The position numbers were made by a program, and so were the translations under genes. Source: Nitrospirota bacterium (lineage in GTDB: Bacteria > Nitrospirota > Thermodesulfovibrionia > Thermodesulfovibrionales > JdFR-88). From it: DNA of 49,751 nucleotides. Positions 18,814-27,696 of the stretch are shown one piece after another. Numbering within the stretch: the stretch's first letter is position 1; each line of letters starts with the position of its first letter. The notes beneath the pieces are model-generated. The model was not told where the DNA came from. It made no database searches and worked only from the letters and a program-made list of their open reading frames with translations. The stretch lies in contig JAKAJM010000011.1 of NCBI GenBank assembly GCA_021813765.1, forward strand, positions 1 through 49,751. Direction: 5' to 3'.

Positions 18814-20385
18814 CTACTCTCCGATATGGAAAAAATCAAAGGAGCCACCATAGGACCATCCCCCTGGTCTGGCGTCTTTATTGGCTTTTTTCCGTTTAAA
18901 TCTCCCGGAACCCCCCGCAACGGCACAGCCGGAGGGGTAAAAAGATGTCCTGGCCAGGAACTGTGCGGTTTCTTCCGAAATGGCATGAACGAGGCCTGCG
19001 GCATGGGGGATAAGATCATCCCTGGCACAGACTGATATGGATATCTGCCCTGGACAAAACGGGCTGTTTTCCTGGCAGGCAATAGGAAGGGAGACCGTGA
19101 ATGAACTTCCAGAGGTTTGCCCTCCCGAATAAAGGAAGAAAGGTATCTTGCCGGCAAGCGCATGCAGGACTATTTTCAGTTCGCTCAAATGGACCGAGAC
19201 AGCAAGCTTTCCTATCTCGGACCAGAACGGCTCGAGGGAACTTGCCCTGGATGCATTTCTTCTGAACCTCCGTACGGCAAAATCACAATAACGTCTTTTT
19301 CTGCCGTGCCCCATGTTTTTGGCCATCTCTTTCGCGAAGGGTCGAAATTTTATATAGCCGAAGCCGCGCAGCCCAAGGATTGCTGAGGCAAGCAGCACGG
19401 CCAGAATACCCACCGGGCCTTCCGTTTTTGACATCAGCAGGCATAACGATATTATCGCCACGTTCAGTGAATAAAGCACAAAAAGAGCTTTTTTCCCGGA
19501 AAGCCCCTTTTCCAGAAGTTTGTGGTGGATATGCTCTCTGTCCGCCATGCCCAGGGGAAGCCCCCTGTAATACCTCCTGAGGACGGCATAAAGCATATCC
19601 AGTACGGGCACGCTGAGTACCGCTATGGATACCATGCCCGATGCCAGCGTGGCGGCCCTGGAAAAGCGGGAAACGGACAGGCATGCAAGAACAAACCCGG
19701 TAAAAAGACTGCCTGAATCACCCATGAACACCGATGCCTGAGGGAAATTGTAGATCAAAAAACCGGCAAGGGCGCCTGCAAGGGTCATGCAGGCAAAGTC
19801 TCCATATGCTGTCAGTCCGCCGAAGGCAAAAAAGGCTGCAGATGCAAGAATTCCAGTCCCGGCCGACAGACCATCAAGACCGTCAATAAGGTTCATGGAG
19901 TTTGTCACTACCAGTATCCAAAAAATGGTCACAGGCAGGCTTAACCATCGGAAAAAGTAAAAAACCCCATGACAGCTCCACGGTATGGCGACCCTTAGAC
20001 CCGCGAAATATACGAGCAGCGCGGCCATGCTCTCCACAAGCAGCCTTGCCGCGATGCTCGACCCTTTTGTATCGTCGTAAAGACCGACAGCAAAAACGGC
20101 TGCGGAGGCAATGAGAATATACGGAAGCTCTCCTTGATATCCAGTAATTGCCAGCCAAAAAATCGCAGGCAGAAGAAAGGAGCAGAAAATCCCGGCGCCG
20201 CCAAGCCTGGGGACTATCCTGCCTGCCTCAGGGTGCCGGTCTGATGCCAAGCCTCTTTGATTGCGGGCTCCCTGTCCGCCCCCCCCTGCTGCCAGGGAAA
20301 GTCTGCGGACGACAGGCACCGTCAGGGCTGAAACGGTGAATGATACAAACAAATATGGCAAATAGACGGTCAATCTGCCTGGCAT
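18814..20385 (-). CDS. WecA/TagO/MraY-family undecaprenyl-phosphate sugar-1-phosphate transferase with C-terminal extension
   Basis: GLYDDTKGSSIAARLLVE, NSMNLIDGLDGLSAGTGI, FMGDSGSLFTGFVLA, DREHIHHKLLEKGLS motifs; about 170-200 extra C-terminal residues. Confidence 0.9.
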   Translation of the reverse strand: MPGRLTVYLPYLFVSFTVSALTVPVVRRLSLAAGGGGQGARNQRGLASDRHPEAGRIVPRLGGAGIFCSFLLPAIFWLAITGYQGELPYILIASAAVFAVGLYDDTKGSSIAARLLVESMAALLVYFAGLRVAIPWSCHGVFYFFRWLSLPVTIFWILVVTNSMNLIDGLDGLSAGTGILASAAFFAFGGLTAYGDFACMTLAGALAGFLIYNFPQASVFMGDSGSLFTGFVLACLSVSRFSRAATLASGMVSIAVLSVPVLDMLYAVLRRYYRGLPLGMADREHIHHKLLEKGLSGKKALFVLYSLNVAIISLCLLMSKTEGPVGILAVLLASAILGLRGFGYIKFRPFAKEMAKNMGHGRKRRYCDFAVRRFRRNASRASSLEPFWSEIGKLAVSVHLSELKIVLHALAGKIPFFLYSGGQTSGSSFTVSLPIACQENSPFCPGQISISVCARDDLIPHAAGLVHAISEETAQFLARTSFYPSGCAVAGGSGRFKRKKANKDARPGGWSYGGSFDFFHIGE

Positions 20386-20418
20386 TTTTTACCTGACTTT
20401 TCCCGCCTGAGCGGCGGC

Positions 20419-21201
20419 TTACAGGGCCTCCATCGGGGGGAGGTGCGGTCCTTTGGTTAGGAATTGCCCTATCTTCCTAAGCGGCTTTGCCGCCAGGGTG
20501 AACGGATATGGCTTCAGTCCATTGACCTTCCAGGCTTTTCTGTCCATCCTGTTGGCACGCAGCCGGTTTAAAATCGAGGCGTTGCTTTTTCCGCCGGTCC
20601 GCATCCTCACGAGCACGTGGGGTATATAGATGGCAGGCACTTTGTGTTTAAGCAGCAGCCTGAGCATCAGCTCGTAGTCAGCCGCGGTCCCGATGCCGGG
20701 ATTGAAGATGCCGTATTTGCTGTATACCCGGCTTCGCACAAAAAATGATGGATGCGGAGGCATCCAGCCAAGATAAAAGCTGTTTGCGCTGTACTGGCAG
20801 GATTTCCAATAACGGAACACTTTGTTCAAGTCGGTTTGATGGACATAGAGGAGGTCTCCATAACACGCATCGTAAGATGGGTCCACAAATGCCTCCCTTA
20901 CCCGCTTCACCACATCAGGGGCTGCAAATACATCATCCGCGTTAAGAATGCCAATGATATCCCCGGTTGCCATCCCGATTCCCTTGTTCATGGCATCATA
21001 TATCCCGCCATCGGGCTCGGATACGAACCGGGCTATCTGGGAGAGACGCGAGAGGACGATATCAATGGTGCCATCCGTGGATCCTCCGTCAACAACGATG
21101 TGTTCGACGCCGGCCCCCTGGGCCTTAACGCTGTCCAGACAGTCTTTTATCGTGTTTGCCGCATTGAGGGACACCGTGATCAGGGATATCTTCATATTCA
21201 T
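20419..21201 (-). CDS. Glycosyltransferase family 2
   Basis: MKISLITVSLNAANTIKDCLDSVKAQ...HIVVDGGSTDGTIDIV...GILNADDVF. Confidence 0.92.
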   Translation of the reverse strand: MNMKISLITVSLNAANTIKDCLDSVKAQGAGVEHIVVDGGSTDGTIDIVLSRLSQIARFVSEPDGGIYDAMNKGIGMATGDIIGILNADDVFAAPDVVKRVREAFVDPSYDACYGDLLYVHQTDLNKVFRYWKSCQYSANSFYLGWMPPHPSFFVRSRVYSKYGIFNPGIGTAADYELMLRLLLKHKVPAIYIPHVLVRMRTGGKSNASILNRLRANRMDRKAWKVNGLKPYPFTLAAKPLRKIGQFLTKGPHLPPMEAL

Positions 21202-22115
21202 TTCCCAAACGGTTTCAAAAAAACGCTATGATGGGAAGGCAAATGCCTGTCAAATTCTAAAAAAGATTTTTTTTGTTTTTTTTGACGTCTGAAAGACTTT
21301 GATATTTCCCTTTCGTACCGGCTCATGAAAAGGCACAGATCGAGACCTGCCCGCCCGTCCAGGAACCCCCTTTTAAGGATAGACATATAGATGAGCCTCA
21401 AAAGCCACCTCGAAGGAAGATAGGGCCAGATGTGTTCTTTAACGGCCCTGCGCCTCTCAAGCGGATTGCCAAAAAATGCCGGCCTGAATCCTTTTTTCCC
21501 CTTTTCAGCTTCTTTGTCCGCCCCGCTCCATATGGCGTTAAGCATTTCCGCTGCTTCAAGCTCGGCATAACGCAGGTGTTTTCTCCAAAGTTGCCTTCTG
21601 CCGCGCCTGTCCTCGTGGCGCATCTCTCCTTTAAGGTACCCTGCCTGGCCTTCAAGGAGCATGTGCTCATGCACCGAGCGCTCCTCGTACCGGGCCTTGC
21701 CACGCTGGAAGAAGCGGAGGTTCCACGAGGGATAATATCCACAGTGGCGGATCTTTTCCCCTTTCCAGACAAAAAATCTGTTTACATAAAACCCGGCATT
21801 CCTCGTGCGGGCTTTGCCCCTCGATATAGAAATAAGTTCGGCGCCGAGCTCTTCCGTGATCTGCTCGTCCGCATCCAGGATAAAGACCCAGTCCGTCCCT
21901 ATTGGCAGGTTTGCGAGCCCCCAGTTTTTCTGGCTGGCGTATCCCTCCCATGCGTGGTAAAAAAAACGTGCGCCAAAATCCGCTGCAATTTTTCTTGTGC
22001 CGTCTCTGGAGCCTGAATCAAGTACGAAGACCTCATCTGCGAACCGGCAGCTTTCAAGGGCAAAGGGCAGGTTCCTCTCCTCGTTCAGTGTCGGTATCAA
22101 GACTGATATGCTCAC
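21198..22115 (-). CDS. Glycosyltransferase family 2 (WaaE/KdtX-like)
   Basis: SVLIPTLNEERNLPFALESCRFADEVFVLDSGSRDGT...WVFILDADEQIT...RRGRRQLWRKHLRYAELEA. Confidence 0.9.
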   Translation of the reverse strand: MSISVLIPTLNEERNLPFALESCRFADEVFVLDSGSRDGTRKIAADFGARFFYHAWEGYASQKNWGLANLPIGTDWVFILDADEQITEELGAELISISRGKARTRNAGFYVNRFFVWKGEKIRHCGYYPSWNLRFFQRGKARYEERSVHEHMLLEGQAGYLKGEMRHEDRRGRRQLWRKHLRYAELEAAEMLNAIWSGADKEAEKGKKGFRPAFFGNPLERRRAVKEHIWPYLPSRWLLRLIYMSILKRGFLDGRAGLDLCLFMSRYEREISKSFRRQKKQKKSFLEFDRHLPSHHSVFLKPFGK

Positions 22116-22119
22116 TTTT

Positions 22120-22965
22120 CTATATTCTCAGGCCCGGAAAGAAGCGGCGGGTGATCCCCCTTGCGGTCTGTTTGGCAATCTCTTTTGCGCCGGAATAGTT
22201 TTTATTTCCATGACCGGCAAGCCCCCGGAACCGGGGCTCTATCTGAAACCTGCAGCTGACTTTATCGCTTACCTCAAGCGGTTTAATTACCTTGTAATAA
22301 TTGACCTCAAGCCCGAAATTCCCGTGCCTGTGATCTGATGCGAGTCCCCTCAGATGCTCCATGAAAAAATCCGGACGGAACACGATAAACCTGGTGTCGC
22401 AATAACGCCCGCAAAACGGCAATCCAAGCAGCTCATAAAATGCATGGTCCCTGAGATCACATGAAATATCCACTGAAGGGGCGATCCGGTCCAGCAGCTT
22501 GTCCATGTTGATAAGAAATATCCTGCCCGTCATCTTGGCGACGTAACCGGACCCTCTTATGAGGCTTGAATGCTCAAGCGCGGCGGAAATAAGCTTGTGC
22601 TCACCGAACCCCTTCCCGAATTCCCGCGGGTAGCTGTTTTCGTCCATGGAAAGGAATTCAAGTTTTTTCCGGTGAGGATTGTCAAGCCCGGCCTCCCTGA
22701 CCGCGTCAAGCGGCCACCCTGAATTGTCCGCAAAAACGATCTTGCCTATCCGCGGAAAATTCCTTACATAGAACGAGAAGGCTTTAACGTAGTCTGAAAG
22801 TCTCCCTGAAGGCGATGAAACGGCCCCGGGCATATTATTTGGGTTGACGGAGGCTGTGAGGAGGAGCACCGTCCGGCCGGCAATGTCTCCATTTTTTGAC
22901 TGGGAGTTTTTTTCCATCTTCTGGCATGCCTTTTGGAATAACAGCATGGTCCGCTCAGCGCCCAA
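22120..22965 (-). CDS. Uncharacterised glycan-locus protein, possibly glycosyltransferase-like
   Basis: Long ORF in operon; VLLLTASVNPNNMP...KIVFADNSGWPLD...GYVAKMTGRIFLINMDKL; no firm family recognised. Confidence 0.55.
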   Translation of the reverse strand: MGAERTMLLFQKACQKMEKNSQSKNGDIAGRTVLLLTASVNPNNMPGAVSSPSGRLSDYVKAFSFYVRNFPRIGKIVFADNSGWPLDAVREAGLDNPHRKKLEFLSMDENSYPREFGKGFGEHKLISAALEHSSLIRGSGYVAKMTGRIFLINMDKLLDRIAPSVDISCDLRDHAFYELLGLPFCGRYCDTRFIVFRPDFFMEHLRGLASDHRHGNFGLEVNYYKVIKPLEVSDKVSCRFQIEPRFRGLAGHGNKNYSGAKEIAKQTARGITRRFFPGLRI

Positions 22966-22986
22966 TCCGCGATTGATTGCCTTTTT

Positions 22987-23559
22987 TCAAAAGTCTTTTT
23001 CTTTTTTCAGGCTGCGAGCTTTAATGAACTTTGCGGGATTGCCGGCAACTACGGCCATAGGGCTAACGTCCTTTATCACAACTGACCTCGCGCCCACTAT
23101 CGCCCCATTGCCGATTCGCACCCCTGGTCCGATGAACGCATCCGTACAGATCCAGGCCTGGTCACCGATGATGATGCGAGGCTTAAGCAGCGGCAGACTG
23201 GGGCTGCCATAATCATGTGTGCCTGAGCAGAGGTGGGCTCGATATGAGATCGTAGCCCTGGTGCCGATCGTCACTTTGCCCAGGTTATATATAAAGGCAT
23301 GTTCGCCGATGGAAGACCAGTCGCCTACCTCGATGTTCCATGGCATGTATATATGTGCCGTATTATATATATGCACCTCCCGCCCGATCCTGGCCCCGAA
23401 TGCACGAAGCAGGGCCCGGCGCCAGCCAAAAAAGACCCGTGGGCTGAACCTGAAGAGGGGCAAGGCCAAAACTCCCCACAGCACCCGCTTGAACAGCTCG
23501 TGCCTTGAATACTTTACGGACCTCCTATTGGCCTCAATGTCCAGCTTTGTGCTTCCCAT
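22987..23559 (-). CDS. Left-handed beta-helix (WcaF-like) acetyltransferase
   Basis: ORF 22987..23685, likely start MGSTKLDIEANRR at 23559. Hexapeptide repeats IEVGDWSSIGEHAFIYNLGKVTIGTRATIS...AIVGARSVVIKDVSPMAVVAGNPAKFIK. Confidence 0.85.
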   Translation of the reverse strand: MGSTKLDIEANRRSVKYSRHELFKRVLWGVLALPLFRFSPRVFFGWRRALLRAFGARIGREVHIYNTAHIYMPWNIEVGDWSSIGEHAFIYNLGKVTIGTRATISYRAHLCSGTHDYGSPSLPLLKPRIIIGDQAWICTDAFIGPGVRIGNGAIVGARSVVIKDVSPMAVVAGNPAKFIKARSLKKEKDF

Positions 23560-24721
23560 GAAAAAAAACGAAGTCCGGCCTCTCTCCTTCTCCGCACAGC
23601 CACCTGTAGACCTCTGCCATTTGCCTGGCAATTTTATCCCATGAAAAATTTTCTGCCAGTTTTCGACCCCGAAGCCCCATTTCATTCCGCTGACTATCGG
23701 ACAGGGCGATGGCCTCTCTCAGTGCCGCGGCAAGCGGCACTGCTCCGCTGTCTATCCACCAGCCGCAGCGTTTTTGGGCTATGGTTTCCCATGGGGTCCC
23801 CTTTGTGGTAATTACCGGGACGCCGCATGCCAGGGCCTCAGCCACGGAAACTCCGAAATTCTCGGAATAGGAGGGCAGGACGAAAATATCGGCGTTGCTG
23901 TAAATACGCCACTTGTCCTCTTCAGGCACCATGCCGGTGAAAGTGAAATGTCCCTCCAGGCCTTCGGCTCTGATGGTACGCAGCACGGCATTCTTATGGT
24001 TTTGCTCGTCAGGGCCGGCTATTATGACACGCCAGCCCTGGGGACGAAGAAATGACCAAGCCTTTACAAGGTCCAGCAGCCCTTTTTTGGGATTGATCCG
24101 GGACAGGAACAGCACCGTCCTTGCTCCTTCTTTCCTCCGGGGCGCTGAATGCGCCGCAAGAGGAAAGCTCACTCCATTTGGAATGATGGCGATGGGTTGG
24201 GTCAGTCCGATTGTCCGCAGGTCCTCGGCCTCCTGCGCCGATGAAGCGTGGAAACAGCTTACGGCCTCAAGATCACGCCGCTGGTAAGCTCGCATGGCCA
24301 GCTTCTTTTTCCAGCTCCTGTAGCCGAGCGACCATTTTGTTAGCATCCCCCGGGGACTCAAAACCAGTGTTTTTTTCTGTCTTCTTGTGGTCCTTGCGGC
24401 GGCATGGTTTGTGGCCAGCCAAACGCCATTGTCATGGATCAGGCAGGGTCCTTCATGCATGCAGTTTCTTTCAAGTATGCGTCCGAAGGCGCGTGTCTGC
24501 AGCCACGGATGACTGCGAGAAATGAAAACGGTCTTAACCTGCCTGTTTGCAGGCATCAGCGGACGGCCAAAAGCCGGTCCTGCATCCAGGGTGACTATTT
24601 CCATTTTGTCGCCCATTCCGAGGTCCGCCAGCGAGGAGCTAAGTGCTGAAACCGTCCTTGCAGGCCCACCGCTTTCAGGCGTTAAAGAGGCTACGGTGAA
24701 TATGATCTTCATTGTGCCCAT
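23534..24721 (-). CDS. Glycosyltransferase family 4
   Basis: GGPARTVSALSSSLADLG...VLFLSRINPKKGLLDLVKAW...ADIFVLPSYSENFGVSVAEALACGVPVITTKGTPW. Confidence 0.92.
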   Translation of the reverse strand: MGTMKIIFTVASLTPESGGPARTVSALSSSLADLGMGDKMEIVTLDAGPAFGRPLMPANRQVKTVFISRSHPWLQTRAFGRILERNCMHEGPCLIHDNGVWLATNHAAARTTRRQKKTLVLSPRGMLTKWSLGYRSWKKKLAMRAYQRRDLEAVSCFHASSAQEAEDLRTIGLTQPIAIIPNGVSFPLAAHSAPRRKEGARTVLFLSRINPKKGLLDLVKAWSFLRPQGWRVIIAGPDEQNHKNAVLRTIRAEGLEGHFTFTGMVPEEDKWRIYSNADIFVLPSYSENFGVSVAEALACGVPVITTKGTPWETIAQKRCGWWIDSGAVPLAAALREAIALSDSQRNEMGLRGRKLAENFSWDKIARQMAEVYRWLCGEGERPDFVFFHGKHKAGH

Positions 24722-24813
24722 GACAGGTGCTGGGAGCTCAGAGGGTTTTTATTTTTTCGGGTAAAACGATCTTAAAACCATTTTCCCAAGAAATATTAAG
24801 AAAGACTCTAATT

Positions 24814-24842
24814 CGTCATTCCGGGCTTAACCCGGAATCCAG
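24814..24842. repeat. Short palindromic REP-like element
   Basis: gtcattccgggcttaacccggaatccag: inverted repeat ATTCCGGG/CCCGGAAT within a 230-bp intergenic gap. Confidence 0.45.
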
Positions 24843-24950
24843 CGACCTTATTTAATTTTTTTAAAGTCACTGGCGCAGAAGCGGCTTTCGCCGTTATGGC
24901 GGACGTTACAGTAAATGCAATTTTGAGATTGGTTCTATTTAAACAGTGGC

Positions 24951-26531
24951 TCACCGCGCCATGTGCCTGCTTTTAAGAAGGCTGATCAATACTGCGAAAA
25001 GGATTATGTCGTAAATGATATTCCCGAACACCAGGGAAAAGTCTGACTCTATGTTAGCCAGTCCTGTGAATATGAGCAGCCCTACCAAAAACCCACCCTC
25101 TCCGCCTTCAGGGTGGCAAAGCATTTCGTATATAGACCTGTAGATCATGCCCATGATGAACATCCCGGCAGCAACCCCAAAGGAGCCAAAGTTGGCATAC
25201 ATCTCTATAAGTTGCGGGAAATTGAAGGAAGTGGTGGTGTCCGCGGGGGCCAGCAGGCCGTAACGGTGGCCGAACTGCTGGCCCAGTGTCTTTTCCGGCT
25301 TCCAGGGGAAGAGTATCCTTGGCAGAGGCATCCAGAGCAGGGAGAGGTAAGTCCTGCCCATCCAGTAGGGTATCCTCTCCGGCGTCATTTCCACAACATA
25401 GGCAAAGGGCACCACAAGGGACGTGCGCGCGGAAATGGCTGCATACTCCTTGCCATATGGTTCCACTCCTGCAAATGCCAGTTTCATAAAAATAAGACTC
25501 TTCTCTACCGGATTTTTATGCTCATATTGCCCTCCCCACGTCAGATACCGGTACTCGTTCCTGGCGTTAAAAAAAAATAGGAACAGCACCAGGCCCGCAG
25601 TCATTTGCTTCCACGGTATCCTTCTTTTAAAATGCCAGGAAGCAAGTATCAAAAAGACAAATATAAGGAGGATTTGGGCCAGCGAGCCGGTTGACAGCCT
25701 GATGAGGAAGATGAGCGGCAGAAAAAGGCCCCAAAGGACAAGCCTTCCTCTGACTCCCAGATTGCCCCGCAACTGAAGTATATACAATATCCCTATCCCG
25801 AGCATGGACATCTGGGACATGAAATTTACCGTGGAGGCGTACCGCACTGGGATAAGTCCGTTCGATATGAAATTCACCGCGGCCCCGGCCAGAAAAAAAA
25901 TGACCGCCCAGGCCTTTGCCTTGTGGGGGGCCCAGGAAATGCCAATCTTGGGCAGATGCCTGCCAATGGCCCGCCCCGGGAACATGTAAAACGAAAGAAG
26001 GAGCATGACCAGGCCGGAGGCGGACAGCATCAGGGATTTGTCCATTGCTTCCTTCGATACGGGTAAGTATCCGTCCTTTACGGAATATCCACTTAATAAA
26101 AAAAGCGGCAGAGCGTAATAGATACTGTAGATGATGCCGAACAGGGGAAGAAATGGTATCCCCTGCTCAGAGTTTCTGATATATAGAAAAGTGGGCAGGC
26201 AACCGGCCACTATGATGAAGGAGGCAATGACCCGCTCGGCAATCGTAGGGCCGGCAGGCGCAAACATGTTCAAGGCTGTTATAAGCATTGGAAGGCCAAG
26301 CAAAAGAAGATATGGGCTTTTGTTTTCAGTTGTGCCAGCCAGCTCACCTTGCGCTCTGTCCCCGCCTGCCGCCCGGAGGTGCACGGGCCTCGATAGCACT
26401 GCAACCATAAGAGATGGCAGCATGGCTGAGGACACCGCAAAAAAAAGCCTTCCTTCAACAACCAAGATGGCTGATATTAAAGCAAAGGCGGCAACGACCG
26501 CAAAGAAAGCCTTTTTTTTAGTGGGTGGCAT
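24951..26531 (-). CDS. O-antigen/EPS polymerase (Wzy-like) polytopic membrane protein
   Basis: About 12 hydrophobic segments; YLSLLWMPLPRILFPWKPEKTLGQQFGHRYGLLAPADTTTSFNFPQLIEMYANFGSFGVAAGMF. Confidence 0.78.
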   Translation of the reverse strand: MPPTKKKAFFAVVAAFALISAILVVEGRLFFAVSSAMLPSLMVAVLSRPVHLRAAGGDRAQGELAGTTENKSPYLLLLGLPMLITALNMFAPAGPTIAERVIASFIIVAGCLPTFLYIRNSEQGIPFLPLFGIIYSIYYALPLFLLSGYSVKDGYLPVSKEAMDKSLMLSASGLVMLLLSFYMFPGRAIGRHLPKIGISWAPHKAKAWAVIFFLAGAAVNFISNGLIPVRYASTVNFMSQMSMLGIGILYILQLRGNLGVRGRLVLWGLFLPLIFLIRLSTGSLAQILLIFVFLILASWHFKRRIPWKQMTAGLVLFLFFFNARNEYRYLTWGGQYEHKNPVEKSLIFMKLAFAGVEPYGKEYAAISARTSLVVPFAYVVEMTPERIPYWMGRTYLSLLWMPLPRILFPWKPEKTLGQQFGHRYGLLAPADTTTSFNFPQLIEMYANFGSFGVAAGMFIMGMIYRSIYEMLCHPEGGEGGFLVGLLIFTGLANIESDFSLVFGNIIYDIILFAVLISLLKSRHMAR

Positions 26532-27696
26532 TAATTAAGTACGGTCCTGTTTTTTCGGGGTTTGTGCCAGTCAATATTTTTTGCGCAGCTTCAAGGACCT
26601 GGGCGACAGTGATCATACTTAGACAAAGGCCGCGATGAGTTACGCATTCTTCAAGCATGCAGCCGGCGCACTGGGTGGCATGACGCAATATTATGTGATT
26701 GTCTCCATAGGGAGCCCATTTGCCAGGCCGGTCTCTTGCGCTAAACAGCGCCACGCAAGGCGTGCCGACCATGGCTGCCAAATGCATCGTACCCGAATCG
26801 TTTCCAATAAACCCGGCGCATCTTTCCAAAGCGGCCGCCGAGCCGTAAATCGAGAGCTTGCCGGCCAAATTACAGGCCCTTTCTCCCCAGGCCTGGCATA
26901 ATTCGCGGCCTGTTTCCTCGTCCTCACTGGCCCCAAGCACAAGCAGATGAAGCTGCGGGAATTTTCTAAGCAGAAGTTTGCCAAGCTCGCAAAAGTTCTT
27001 GACTGGCCACTTCTTTGCCGGCATCCTGGACCCGGGCCCAATAGCCAGGAGTCTTTTCTCCTTCTCCCCGCGGCGGGCCAAAATGCCCTTAACCGCGGCA
27101 AGCCTTTGAAATCCTTCCCTTTTGCATTCAGGGACAGCAAGCCTGAAACCGGAGTCGGGTTCCCGGCCGCCCGCAATCCTGAGGAGGGTTTTCCACTCAG
27201 GCTCACATCGGTCCGTCCTGCAAGGTTCTCCTTCCGGATGGGGAGCGCTGAATAAGAAGCTCCTCCACGGCGGGCCATAGTAACTAGCCTTGTGGCTGGC
27301 AAGGTGTCTGAAGTAAAAAAAATCGCGGAAGGCCTGCCACCGGCTTCTCTTGGGCGACAGGTTGAATATATGCTCCGGCGAAAGCTTTCTGATCGTACGC
27401 GCAAGTGACAACCCGTTTTTTGCCATTTCCCGGACCGTCCCGCCTGGCGCATAAACTATCACTTCATCAAACCATCCGATTGGCCCCAGGACATCCCATG
27501 ACGAGACACGATTTTTGCCATCGTCTGTCTGCCGGTTGGTCAGAAGCACAAACCGGTGGCATTGAAACCTCTTTTTTACCTCCAGGATGGCGGGCATCGA
27601 AACGAGCGTATCACCAAGCTGGCCCGTCCTGAAAATAAGCAGGTTTCTGGCTTTTTTGGTTTTTTTACCCTTTCGGGAATTCTTTTTGTTATAAAT
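26518..27696 (-). CDS. Glycosyltransferase family 9 (heptosyltransferase-like), probable non-ATG start
   Basis: First ATG at 27597 but conserved N-terminus NLLIFRTGQLGDTLVSMPAI reads upstream in frame; SGTMHLAAMVGTPCVALFSARDRPGKWAPYG C-terminal signature. 27696 is the outermost candidate start (ATT). Confidence 0.8.
   Translation of the reverse strand: MYNKKNSRKGKKTKKARNLLIFRTGQLGDTLVSMPAILEVKKRFQCHRFVLLTNRQTDDGKNRVSSWDVLGPIGWFDEVIVYAPGGTVREMAKNGLSLARTIRKLSPEHIFNLSPKRSRWQAFRDFFYFRHLASHKASYYGPPWRSFLFSAPHPEGEPCRTDRCEPEWKTLLRIAGGREPDSGFRLAVPECKREGFQRLAAVKGILARRGEKEKRLLAIGPGSRMPAKKWPVKNFCELGKLLLRKFPQLHLLVLGASEDEETGRELCQAWGERACNLAGKLSIYGSAAALERCAGFIGNDSGTMHLAAMVGTPCVALFSARDRPGKWAPYGDNHIILRHATQCAGCMLEECVTHRGLCLSMITVAQVLEAAQKILTGTNPEKTGPYLINATH

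Noticed and set aside
18768-19163. Upstream extension of the FecR ORF
   Set aside because: Overlaps the end of the WecA-like gene; signal peptide and RBS support the start at 18767.
23560-23685. Upstream extension of the acetyltransferase ORF (MKWGFGVENWQKIFHG...)
   Set aside because: Overlaps the upstream GT4 coding sequence; MGSTKLDIEANRR at 23559 is the more plausible start.
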